Positions 21,827 through 32,159 of a DNA stretch of 64,000 bases are shown here, piece after piece (the first letter of the stretch is position 1; the number at the start of each line of letters is the position of its first letter). Both the position numbers and the translations under genes were made by a program. The notes under the pieces are model-generated. The model did not search any database and was not told the origin of the DNA. It saw only the letters and a program-made list of their open reading frames with translations. The DNA lies in assembly GCF_020360975.1 (NCBI RefSeq), contig NW_025408676.1, positions 744,001 to 808,000 of the forward strand, read 5' to 3'. Origin of the DNA: Hirsutella rhossiliensis. Its lineage: Eukaryota; Ascomycota; Sordariomycetes; Hypocreales; Ophiocordycipitaceae.

Positions 21827-23300
21827 ATGAGCAGCAGCGCAAGCGGCACCAGCGCGAACGCGAACGCACCGGCGCTCGACATCAACGAATTCCTCGATAT
21901 TGCTGAATTCAACCGTGGCCTCGCCACAATCTTCAACATGGACCTCTTCAACACCCCAGTCAACGAGACTTCCGATGAGATCCACTATAATACCTTCGTT
22001 CTCGCCCGCATCGTTGATTATAAAGTCTCCTCAACATGTCAAGGTCTCGAGCTGCTTGGATCATTCCAAGAAGACTTTGAGGATTGGGAGGAAGACGACT
22101 TCAAGAAGGTCGATCCAAGGGTCCGTAAGGTCCTACGGAATACCCTAAGGTTCAGAGGAATCTATACAGGAAAGCTGAACGCAAAGATCACGGCATTCCT
22201 AGTAAATCTGAAGAACCGTGACCGACTTCCTGAGTGGGATGAAGACGATCTTCGTGATGCCATCTTATACGAGAAAACGGCCGCCTACCGACGCCAACAA
22301 GAACTCCTCAGACGATCGCCATCGCTAGCAACAACCCCAGCACCAACCCCAGCACCAACCCCAGCACCAGTCACTCCCGATCTAAACCTCCCGCAAGACC
22401 CCCCCCCAATGACCAATCCCTACCCCTGTCACGATCGAATCAACAGCAGCAGGAACTTATGATCAGACCAGCTATCGACCGCGAAGCTTACCGGACCGTG
22501 CCCCCCAGTCCAGGTCCCCAATGAAGACCTCGATCCTGCCATCGCCAACCAGTTTTCTAAGCTATGGGATCGAAAGCTCAACTATTCAGGTGACGCCTAC
22601 GATATCCTAGATGATAAGATCCGTTACTTTCTCGATGCCTGCCTCACAGCTAGCATCAAACCGTCACAATTCCACGCTTTGTTCTCAAATATCCTCACGA
22701 AGAGAGCAAAGAACTTCTTCGTGCATCAAGTCAGCCGCGATTCAACGTTCGCGGAGATGTATCAGAAGATGAAGCAGCACTTTGATACGGAAGTCAATAG
22801 GCAACAGTATCACACTGACTGGACCTCGATCAATTTCACACAGCTTCGGAAGGAATCTCCGAGAAGCCTCTCTGTGAAATCCTCCAGGCTCTTCTTGACA
22901 AATTGCAGCTATGCCAGAGAGCTCTTGGGAATAGCTATGGCGGCGAAGACCAGCTAATTTCAACGACAATTCGAGCATGCCGTGGCGTGCCTGAATTAGA
23001 ATTCGCCCTCTTCGTGCCGGCTAAGACCTTCGAGGGACTATCTTCACAGCTAAGATCGTCACTCACAACCGTCAGCCAAAGACAGCCCGGACAGCCCAGT
23101 CAATATCTTCAAGATCAAGACCAATTCTTTACTGACCGCCGCTATCAGCACCCGCTGACAAAGGAAGAAGTGGACGAAGCGCTGCTACGTCTGCGGCAAA
23201 GAAGGCTGTTTTTCAACGAAGCATCCGGATGACGAGAGAAAGAGGGCCAAGGAAAGATATCTTCGAGAACGAGGATTTCACGGCCAGAAGTCATCTTCCG
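21827..23300 (+). pseudogene. Copia-1 gag, frame-shifted
   Basis: Starts at ATG 21827 (MSSSASGTSANANAP), and reads through an acidic region and a Pro/Thr/Ala repeat (APTPAPTPAP, DNA near 22335-22372). The frame then changes at a run of nine C (22399-22407) and again near a run of six C (22501-22506). The capsid-like part (SQFHALFSNIL, AKNFFVHQV) continues, with further frame changes near 22855 and 23175. A zinc-knuckle-like motif CYVCGKEGCFSTKH lies at 23183-23224; its spacing is C-x2-C-x4-C-x4-H rather than the usual CCHC order. The gag assignment rests on position and the knuckle. Confidence 0.75.
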
Positions 23301-24600
23301 TCCATTTACTACGTTCCTTGCCGATTACGAAGGGGACCCAGATGAAGATCAGACCTCTGATTCTGCTGACGATGACTCTGACGATCAAAGCGATAGCTTC
23401 TTTGCAGCTGCCTTCCTATCTAATAGAGCTTTCGCCACCGCATTCACACCGTCGAGGGAGAATCGATATGCGAGGAATCACAGCATTTCTTGCTCGATCG
23501 CTACAACCGGACCTCTTCCAAGGGATCCTGCCTGACACGGGTGCAGCGAAGATATCTACAGCTGGGATCGACCAATTCCGCGCGCTCCAACGAGAGATGC
23601 CGACGGTCCAGCTACGGAAGAATGCGACGATCGCAACGGTCAGATTCGGTGGAAACGAGCCGACGAACACGATCGGGATCACAACAGTCATTACCCCGAT
23701 TGGAGAAGTCGTTTTCCACGTTATCAATATGTCAACGCCCTTCTTGCTATGCCTCAAGGATATGGACCGTCTCGGTGCCTATCTCAACAACGTCACGAAC
23801 GAATTGATCTGCGGCGATAAGAGGATTCCGATCGTACGCAAATGGGGTCATCCGTGGTTCTTCCTACGGAAGGATGAAGCCGCTATTGCCTTCCTATCCG
23901 AAGCCGAGCTTCGGCGCCTACACACTCGCTTTGGCCACCCGTCAGTACACAAGCTACATAAGCTACTGACAAGCGCTGGGCATGATGTTGAATTCGAAGC
24001 AATCGCGATGATTCGAAAATTCTGTCATTTTGCCAGATCAAGGCAGACGCACCGCGCAGGTTCAAATTCACGTTAAAGGATAACTGCGATTTCAACTACG
24101 AATTGATCGTCGATGTAATGCATCTTGACAGCCGGCCAGTCCTTCATGCCGTTGACCTAGCAACCTCTTTCCAAGCCGGACGATTTCTTCAGAATATATC
24201 GGCTAAAGAGACGTGGAAGCACTCAAATTGTGTTGGATTGACACATACCTAGGCCCTCCAGATGTTATCACGCACGACGCTGGTACGAATTTTGCCTCCT
24301 CTGAGTTCCAAGCAGAAGCGAAGCTGCTAGGAATAACCTGTCACCGCGCCCGTCGAAGCCCACTGGTCAATTGGCAAGGTGAGAGATATCACGCCCCGAT
24401 TCGAAGGGCATACGAGATCTTGAAAGCCGAGCTAAAAACAGCATCAGCTGAGTCGTTGCTTCAAATGGCCTTCAAATCCGTCAATGATACCGCCGGACCT
24501 GACGGTCTAGTGCCCACACTACTAGTCTTTGGTGCCTACCCTCGGATAACGATGGATTCGCCGCCTTCTGCTTCCGCGATCACACGCGAAAGCCGTGACG
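23300..24600 (+). pseudogene. Copia-1 protease and integrase, frame-shifted
   Basis: An Asp/Ser-rich linker precedes the protease motif DTGA (near 23534). The integrase follows: HxxxH-type zinc region LRRLHTRFGHPSVHKLHKLL with a CxxC partner interrupted by a frameshift near 24030, then the catalytic core with VDVMHLD, THDAGTNFAS and VNDTAGPDGLVPTLLVFGAYPR. Two compensating frame changes around 24335-24380 displace the block before RYHAPIRRAYEI. All landmark blocks are in Copia order. Not translatable as one protein in this copy. Confidence 0.8.
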
Positions 24601-25122
24601 AAAGCTATGGCAGAGCTACGCAAGCTTGTAGCTAAAAGGAAGGTCAATGACGCCCTCAATGCCCGTAATGGGCCCAACACGATTGAGAAGATGCCACTAT
24701 CATTGCCGCTTGGTAGTGAAGTTCGAGTATTTCGTGAGAAAGGAGGATGGAAAGGCCCATACAAGGTCCTAGCTGTGACAGACACAGAGGTCACAGTTGA
24801 GCTAGACAACGGGCCAGCTAAATTTCGCAGCACGGCTGTCCAGCCCTACTTTCGCCACCCGGATTCGCAGCAGCAACGAAGTCACGATGTTCTACAGCAG
24901 CCACACGCTGACAATCAGACTGCTGACAATCAGGCTGATAGCATCAACGTTGAGACCGAAGTGCCTAAGCCATTCGAATATCCCGAGCCGGAGAGACCAC
25001 GCAGACGCGGCAGACCAAGAAAAGTCCTCGAGATCAGCAGCAATACGATACCTTCGTTCCTTCTAGTTATTTCCTTAGTCTTAGCCCTTTTCGTTACCTC
25101 GATCTCAATTTTCACCCGCTAA
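24595..25122 (+). pseudogene. Copia-1 integrase C-terminus / linker with AT-hook-like motif
   Basis: Open stretch after the integrase core, containing PLGSEVRVFREKGGWKGPYK (the usual integrase C-terminal beta domain) and then a charged, repetitive linker with PRRRGRPRKV at about 24994-25023. RGRP flanked by basic residues is the core of an AT-hook. The frame ends at 25122 in a hydrophobic out-of-frame tail; the true continuation into reverse transcriptase needs another frame. Confidence 0.65.
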
Positions 25123-25123
25123 T

Positions 25124-26718
25124 ATGTTTCTATCGCATAAGGAGTGCGCCGCCCTCGACCTTGCCGTAAAGTTACGTGCAGAGAAGAAAATCACTACCGC
25201 CGGACGACCGTTTGAAGCCTCTGATGACCTCGAAATCACGAACCTGCTAGGCGCAGGCGTCATCGTGCCCGAACGATACGATATGAATAAGCATGGAAAA
25301 CACAGGCTATTCAAGTCACGAATGGTCCGGGAGGTCAAAGGCAAGAACACTGCTACACCGTACGAGAAGTCTCGTCTTGTGGTACAAGGATATGGTGACG
25401 ACGAGAAGCGTGAGATCCTCACGCAGGCTCCAACAATCTCCCGTCCTGCCCAGCGGGTAGTACTCGCTCTTTCCCTTTCCTTTGCTCTTTGAAGATGTCT
25501 CTTGCTATCCGAGACATTACGATGGCCTATACGCAGGCATCGACCACTTTGAATCGCACTATCCTCATCTCTTTGCCACACGAATTAAAAGAGAGATACC
25601 CAGGGGGAACCATCCTTCGTGTGGTCAAGCCATTGTACGGAATCGCTGAAGCAGGCGCTCATTGGTTCAATACGTATCATGAGCATCACCGCATCAAGCT
25701 ACAGATGGAGCCGTCAACGTTTGATCCATGTTTAATGATAACGACCGCAGAGATCAACGTCACGACCGCAGAGACCAACGCGGATACCGCACTTCAGGTT
25801 AATGCCTTCGGCGTTGCCGCGCTTCAGACTGATGATACGTTATTGGTAGGCACAACAACATTCCTGCAACGTGAAGACCGCGAGCTATGCTTCCAAGCCA
25901 AGCCAAAGAAGACCCTACGAGAAGGCGATACCTGTGATTTCAACGGCAGCCTCATTGCTCTAGAGAAGGGCTATCTTCTAGTCATGCAGAAAGGTCAGGT
26001 CAACAACCTCAAAATTATCGATCTATCCACGGAAGATCGGGCCCAACGATACGTGGAACAACGTGCCCGTGGCGCCTATATAGCCTCAATTTGTCAACCA
26101 GAGGCTAGCTTCGATTATTCAATCGCGGCACAATCACAAGATCCAACCGCGGAGGATTTTCAGGCGTTGAATAAACGGATCCAATGGCAGATCGACAATC
26201 CACAAAGAGGCCTTCGATTCGTCCCAATAGGTCTAGAAGCAGCAAAGGTCTTCGTCTTCACAGACGGATCATTCGCCAACAACAAGGACTTAAGCTCTCA
26301 GATCGGATTCGTTATAATCATTGCAACCGAGACTAAGTCAGATGAGTCATTCACGATCCACGGAAACCTGATCCATTGGAGCTCGACGAAGTGCAAGAGA
26401 GTCACCCGCAGCGTCTTGGCTTCTGAGATATATGGATTAGCTTCAGGCTTCGATTTGGCATATGTGGTTGCAGGGACGATCAACCAGATTACAAGCCGCC
26501 TTGGATTACCGCAAATCCCGCTCGTTGTGTGTACAGATTCGTACAGCCTGTACGAGTGCCTAGTGAAGCTTGGCACCACCACGGAGAAACGTCTGATGAT
26601 CGATATCATGGCGTTGAGACAGGCCTACGAACAACGCGAAATCACCAACATCCGCTGGATCAACGGAGCGGATAACCCGGCCGATGCAATGACGAAGCTA
26701 TCTCAAACGGGGCCTTAA
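25124..26718 (+). pseudogene. Copia-1 reverse transcriptase and RNase H (one frameshift near 25490)
   Basis: The first part (25124-25492) holds FNSRLV-like LFKSRMVREVKGK and PYEKSRLVVQGY, the Copia RT N-terminal blocks. After one frameshift a 409-codon frame (25489-26718) contains DITMAYTQA, KPLYGIAEAGAHWF and the active site LQTDDTLLVG (Asp 115/116 of that frame; YVDD is replaced by QTDD). RNase H follows with FTDGSFAN, SVLASEIYGLA and CTDSYSLYECL supplying the catalytic acidic residues. A 21-bp tandem duplication at 25741-25782 adds seven codons just before the active site. This is the best preserved part of the element. Confidence 0.88.
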
Positions 26719-26913
26719 CCCGATTCGTTAACGACAACGAGATCACGATCCGGCTCGAAGGCTGGGTTCAAAGGAAGGAAGATATGACCGCATGATTGAC
26801 GATTTTGATTTAAGCTTGCTATCGATTGTTCCTTTGTGTTGAGATACCCGTTTTTACATGTTGTTTGGGTGTTACGTTTAGTGCGTTTTGTTCGATTCTT
26901 AAAGAGATGCCAG

Positions 26914-27100
26914 TGTCTGATCATTTGTACGATAGAGCGCACATCGCAGGAGGGTATCACGTGCGTCAGCAGGGAACAACGTTTACCCGACACGCGCACA
27001 ACCTATCAAACCTCACAGCATGGTCTAGATAGCGAAGAATAACAAGAACAACACGATCATCGATCAAAGACCCAACTGAGCCTCAGTTAACCTATCCACA
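26914..27100 (+). repeat. Copia-1 3' LTR (187 bp)
   Basis: Identical by eye to 21307-21493. Followed by target duplication GTTCT (27101-27105). Confidence 0.95.
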
Positions 27101-27105
27101 GTTCT

Positions 27106-27372
27106 ATTAATATTCGTATTTAAAGGAGGTTAGTCGTGCTAGTATTCTTAAGAGGTCTTAGCTAGTATTCTAAGCTAGCTCTATTCCTTCGATTCCCGAT
27201 TATACGATAACTAGTAACCCGTTTAATATATAATAATATATAAAATAACGAGCGATTCTTACTTTATATAATAGGATTTTATCTATAATTAATATACTAC
27301 TTATTAGCTTATATTATCGGGAGAGTATATTATAGCTACTTTATTTATAATAGGAAAATACTATTCCTTATA
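27106..27372 (-). repeat. Copia-2 right LTR, part 2
   Basis: Resumes the LTR interrupted at 21306 and ends CCTTATA, the RIP-mutated form of CCTTACA seen in the solo LTR. Confidence 0.85.
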
Positions 27373-27689
27373 TAGGTTGCCTATCCCCTCGGCCTTAAGT
27401 AGCCTCCTTTACTAAGGGGTATATAAGGTAGTATCTCCCTCTTCTTCCTTCCCTTTCTTTTCTTCCTTCTTTAACTATAGTAATAGTAGTAATAAGTAAG
27501 TTCCGCTTTACTTAAAGCATTAGTTTATTCTTAGCTATATAAGCCGCTCTATTAATATATACTTATAGTAATAGCTATAATAGTAATAATAGCCGAGATA
27601 ATAATAATAATAATAATAACTTTAACTAGTAAGTTCCCTTACCTTATAAAGCGGGAGGCTATAATCTATAATACTAACTTCCGCGATAG
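27373..27689. other. RIP-degraded sequence with pyrimidine tract and (TAA)n repeats
   Basis: Contains a long pyrimidine tract (about 27438-27472) and an ATAATAATA microsatellite (about 27596-27620). No coding trace. It could hold the 3' LTR or leader of the minus-strand Gypsy next to it, but no partner LTR is seen. Confidence 0.4.
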
Positions 27690-28640
27690 ATATATCTACT
27701 TCCCCCTCCCTTACCTCCTCCTTCTTAGAGCGTGCGGAGTCGTTTATTAACGCCGTACTAAGCACGGCCGACGACGGCTCCGCCGCTGCCGCTGCTCCTA
27801 CCCGCGCCCTTACTACCGCGCCTACCGCCGCCGCTACTACCTCCGCTACGCTAGCTACCCTTACGTCGCCCTTTAAGGTAACGACGCTATCCCTACCGCT
27901 ACCTATAACGCCCGGCCCCTCGGCCCCCGCCTTTATCTCCGCTACCCCTATAAGTCTATAATTAAGTAAGCGTAATAAACGTCTTTTACTAACCTCTTAA
28001 AGTATAAGCGCTAGGTCTAGGCTAGAGCCGCTTAAGCGGCCCCCTATATACGGTATATATTATAGGAGCTCTCTTACGATACTAAGTCGGGCGCCGCCGC
28101 GGCGGTAGTTATTACTAGTATACGCGTGCTAGCCGCGCCTATTAAGCGGCGCCTCTTATCTTACTCGCTATAGCGTCGGCTTAAAAGGCCGGCGCGTATA
28201 GGTAGGCATAGGGGGCTACTAAGAAGCGCCTTACTACCGCCGTAGCTACCTACCGTAACCTTTGCGCCCTAAAGCGCTAAGGGCTTATCCTTAAGTAGGT
28301 TCTTCCCCCTTTGCTCTCTTACCTCTACTACTAACTCTCCCGGTATTAGTAATACTACCTCTATCGCTTTATCGGCGGTCCCCTTAGCTATACCTACCGT
28401 AGCTACTACTACTACCCCTACCGCCGCCGCTAGAGCTAGCCGCCGCCCCTCTACCCCTAGAGCCGCCGCTGCTACCGACTAGCTTATAGGCTTAAAGGGC
28501 TAACTTAGCGTGCTAGAGAGCGCCGCCGCCGCTACTAAAGAGGAGGAGGAGGCTAATAAAGACGATAATAATAATAATAGCGAGGGCGAGGGTAATAATA
28601 AGGAATAAGCTTAGGAAGTCTAAGGGCTCTACCTTAAAAT
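27690..28640 (+). pseudogene. Ala/Thr/Pro-rich ORF with acidic tail in a CpG-rich island (possible antisense extra ORF)
   Basis: A plus-strand frame stays largely open from about 27690 to a TAA near 28640, with only TAG/TAA at places where Gln/Trp would fit. It encodes long Ala/Thr/Ser/Pro tracts and ends in an acidic Asn/Glu-rich tail (motif KEEEEANKDDNNNN). The DNA is a GC- and CpG-rich island with many GCC/GCG codons inside an otherwise TA-rich region. It lies just beyond the end of a minus-strand Gypsy pol, convergent with it, the same layout as in Gypsy-B and Gypsy-C. A Gly/Ser-rich minus-strand frame is also partly open, so the strand is not certain. Function unknown. Confidence 0.4.
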
Positions 28641-28649
28641 AAATACTAT

Positions 28650-29978
28650 TTTTATCTCTATTTATACTATTATACTTATATTACTATAACTACTTACTTT
28701 ACTTTACTTACTTTATAGTCTTAGCTTAGGCTATTATTAGTAGTTTATTAATTTATTATTCTTATTTACTAGCCTATATAAGGCCTTAAACTTATTAAGG
28801 GCTATAGGTCCTATAAACTTATATATAAGTTCTTATATAAAGTTAAGGTACCTATATTATTTAATAAGAACCTCTTAGCGTTTCCCTTAGCTTACCTTCT
28901 TTTAGTATATAGCTTATATCTTCTTAACCTTAAATTCGTTATCCCCTTTTACCTTAATTATAAGCGGTTAAGCGTCTACTATTTCTTATATAAGTAGCGG
29001 GTTAAAAGAGGCTTAGTAAAGAAGGTTAAAGTTAATCTTATTATAAACCCTTATTAAGAAACTATTAAGCTTAACTACTTATAAGCTAATAACCCTTTAT
29101 ACTATAAACTTTATATATAGCTAGTTTAGCTTCTTTTTTAGTTATACTAACCTATAGTTATAGAGGTTAAGCTATACCTTATCTCTTACTATAAACCTAT
29201 TTACTAGCGCCTTAGTTTTATTAGCGTATTACTCTTAATCTTATACTATAGCGACTATCGTAGATTAATAGTATTCTATAGTTTCTTATAGCTTTTATAT
29301 AAATATAAAAGTATAGCTCTTTAGTAATATATTACTATACTACTTTACTACTATATTAGCGGTAAATAAGATTAAGAGGGCAGCTTAAATCTATACGTTA
29401 TAAAGAAGGGGGCTATTTTAATAAAGGTTTATAGTTTACTATTTAGCGCGAGCTAAGTAGTAAGGAGCTAGCGGTCTTAGTCTACTTAGTTATAAGCTAT
29501 AACTACCTATAAGTATACTTATACTTCCTAGTTAACCCTCTTAGGTCCCTTATTAGTTTATAGGTAATAAGCTATATTAAGTAGCTATATAATTTAAAGT
29601 AGCTAGTATAAGTACTAATAAAAGTAGTTAGTTTAGTTTAACCTTTTATTACTTATAATAAAGGCTAGCTAGTTATATAAGCGGGCCTAGTACTAAAGGA
29701 AGCGCTCTATATTAGCTTTTATATCTATAAATAGTATTAGCTTTAGTACTATTTATTTACTAAGTTAGTCCTTAATTACCTATATATAGTAGTTACTACC
29801 CTTTATAAGTAAGAGGTCTATTATAAAGTCTATTTATATATATATATAGAACTAGTTTAGTACTAAAAGCTACTTAAGTAGCCCCTTAAGCTATACCTTT
29901 TAGATCTTTATATAGCTATAGATATTATAGTTATAAAGGAAGTAACGAATATAGTACTATAAGAAGGGCTAGTAAAAG
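28650..29978 (-). mobile_element. RIP-dead Ty3/Gypsy fragment: integrase core, C-terminus and chromodomain (Gypsy-A type)
   Basis: Minus-strand reading from 29978 down: end of the integrase zinc region, core with IDFIIDLLL and IKGSNYYIQVIKDQL (about 29850-29750), then YYLQTNKG (HPQTDG block), then C-terminal VRDKVQLNLYNYR near 29170. A chromodomain-like segment follows at about 28960-28760 (EFKVKKI and EVLIKQYRYL). Wording of the integrase matches Gypsy-A at 55600-56085 closely, so it is a second, inverted copy of that family. It is cut at 29978 by the LTR of Gypsy-B copy 1. Chromodomain integrases typically direct insertion to marked heterochromatin. Confidence 0.75.
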
Positions 29979-30235
29979 TATAAGGGAATATATATTATAG
30001 TACGATTAGTTATATAGTAGAGATAGCTAGAGGTACTATACTATATATATTATATTCTCCTTATTATAAAGCTAAAGTTTATAAGAAAAGGGATTTCTTC
30101 TCTTTTATTAAAGTAGTAAGTAGTCTATAATATATAAGTAAGGTAAGTATAATTCCCTATTAATACCTTACTAATATACTAGTACTATATACCTAAGTGC
30201 TTAATTAGCCTATACCTCTTAGTAGCACTCTTATA
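29979..30235 (-). repeat. Gypsy-B copy 1 left LTR, 257 bp
   Basis: Begins TATAAGGGAATATATATTA and ends CACTCTTATA. Same length and boundaries as 56086-56342 and 63592-63848. The terminal TA steps were probably TG and CA before RIP. Confidence 0.85.
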
Positions 30236-30616
30236 ATTATCTCCCTTCTTATATAAACGTTTTAGCTATATCTTTAATATATATTACTTTTACTATACTA
30301 TATATATTTAGTTAAGAAGAGAGGTAGTTTCGGTTATATATTACGTATATACGCTTATATAAGTATATATTAGTCTATACCCTATAACGTTAATAGTTAT
30401 TATACTAGCGGTTACCGCTAAGTAACTATTATGGTATTACTTATATATTAGCTACGTAACTATAATATAAAGAGCGTATATATATATCTCTTACTTCTTT
30501 TATTTTCTTTTTTTCTTTAACTTTTCCGCTTATAATTACTATAGAGTTTTATACCTTTTTTTATTAATCCCTTATACCTTTTCATATTACTTTTTATTAA
30601 CGATTTATTAATAATA

Positions 30617-31684
30617 ATACCTTTTACGCTAAGGAAGATAAAGAACTATAACGCTAATTTCCTATGCTATATATAGGAGTAAGTAGTAGCGGGTTTACCC
30701 TTAAAGCGTAAGCGATTAGCCTAGAAGTCTTATAGTAACGCTAGTTCCCTCTTAGTAAAGAAAGCTAAGAAAGGTATAGGGGAATTCTAGTCCTAAGAGA
30801 CTTCTAGTCTAGGACCTAACGTTAGCAAGGGTTATACCCCTATTACCCTACTAAATACCCTAACTCCGACTACTAATAAGCCTACCTTTATAGGCTAGGA
30901 AACTTATAAGTTTATTACCCTTATTAGCGATATTAATACTAGTAAGGAGATCGTACTTAAGCGCTCTTAAGTAAGTACTAATAACCTAGCTACTTTATCT
31001 TAATAGGGCGGCTCTAGCTAATAAGAGATTATTACCTAGGCCGCTCCTTAGAATAAGTAAGCCGATATTAATAATAAGGCTTAGCTAAATAAGGGCTAAG
31101 ATTATCTTAATACCTAGCTAAATAAGGGCTAAGATAATAATAATAGTAATAATAAAGATAGTTATAATCTGACTCCTCCTACTAACGAACCTAAGAACGG
31201 CGGCGCTAGAGATAAGGGTACCTAGGCGGCGGTATAAGGCGGTCGCGCTCTTATAAAGAAGTATACTTAATCTAAGGCTAAAGCCCGCTTAGTTAAAGCC
31301 TAAGGGGTTATCCCTTATAAGCTTTAGTATATATATTATTTTAGGAAGGTTATTAAAGAGTATAGTACGACTAAGCCTAAGCTTATTAAGGTGCTCTTAA
31401 TTAGTTATATTTTCTTAAGGGTTTCCTTAACGTATTATAAGTAGTACTATAAATATACCGCGACCTATAACTAAGTAAGTTTCTTATTAACTTTAAATAT
31501 TATAATTAATAAGCTAATCTTTCTTAAAGCTACTACTCTTATATTTAGTAAATAAGCTAATATAGTCGCTATTATTAAGTACTTATATAAGCTTAATAAG
31601 CTAAAGACCGGTAATAAGGATACTAAGGATAATAGCTTAAACGTAGGCGTGCTTATTTTTAAGGAGGCTAATTAGCGCTATCTT
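30617..31684 (+). pseudogene. Gypsy-B copy 1 antisense extra ORF, 5' part
   Basis: Aligned base for base with the extra ORF of copy 2. The start codon ATG (56724 in copy 2) is ATA here, a TpG-to-TpA change. The frame is interrupted by Copia-3 and by RIP stops, and resumes at 37592. Confidence 0.6.
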
Positions 31685-31861
31685 TATTAGTAGGTCTCTT
31701 TATATATAAAGGGTAAGGTTAACCGGTATATTATATTCGTCTATATTTTACTCTTTAAGGGAGGGAGGAGGCTACGATACTAGCTATATAGCCTTATCTA
31801 TATACGTAATAGTATATATAAGCTAGCTAGATAAGTATAATAGATTACTATAATTCCTATA
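31685..31861 (-). repeat. Copia-3 left LTR, 177 bp
   Basis: Starts TATTAGTAGGTCTC. Matches 37415-37591 over its full length with mostly C/T and G/A differences. Preceded by ATCTT. Confidence 0.88.
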
Positions 31862-32159
31862 CTAGTAACTTTTCTTTTATTATAAGAAGTATAGCAATAA
31901 TCTATCTAGGTTTAAACGAGAAGAAAGACCTAGTTATATAGGTTATAATAACTATACCGTTATAGCTATTTAAAGTCTAGTTATATAGACTACCTATAAT
32001 AGGGATCCTAGGGAACGGACTAAAGAAAGATAGGCTAATTAACTATAATAACTATTTAATTATTAGCGTTATAAGTAATTAAGGGCGTTAAACGTATCCT
32101 TCTATTTAAATTATTAGACTATTAGTATCGATAAGGCGTTCTAGGGCTTGGTTTAGTAA

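Larger units (their letters stand above)
21307..27100 (+). mobile_element. Copia-1: unmutated Ty1/Copia LTR retrotransposon
   Basis: Complete LTR element of 5794 bp with 187-bp LTRs (TGTCTGATC...TATCCACA) at 21307-21493 and 26914-27100 that are identical by eye, flanked by a perfect 5-bp duplication GTTCT. Base composition is normal and CpA/TpG are common, so it has escaped RIP, in sharp contrast to the surrounding LTR of Copia-2. Coding order is gag, protease, integrase, reverse transcriptase, RNase H (Copia order). The reading frame changes about ten times, so this copy should not make an intact polyprotein. Several changes sit at homopolymers. It is a relative of Copia-3 at 31685-37591. 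It is either a very recent insertion, a copy moved in trans, or an intact element with assembly indels. Confidence 0.92.
15517..27372 (-). mobile_element. Copia-2: RIP-dead Ty1/Copia element, interrupted by Copia-1
   Basis: Two 568-bp LTRs (15517-16084, and 21004-21306 continued at 27106-27372) flank a minus-strand Copia coding region. On its own strand the LTR begins TGTAAGGAAC, shown unmutated in the solo copy at 44601-45168. Minus-strand traces in Copia order are: gag-like and Lys-rich region about 20950-19700, integrase C-terminal part about 18860-18720 (SPLRTLESN..ER region), reverse transcriptase about 17700-17270 and RNase H about 16990-16750. Stops riddle the frames. The outer flanks (aagct, taggt) do not form a target duplication. 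The unmutated Copia-1 is inserted in the right LTR. Confidence 0.8.

Noticed and set aside
23416..24095. Minus-strand ORFs inside Copia-1
   Set aside because: Complement of protease/integrase coding sequence; no independent features.
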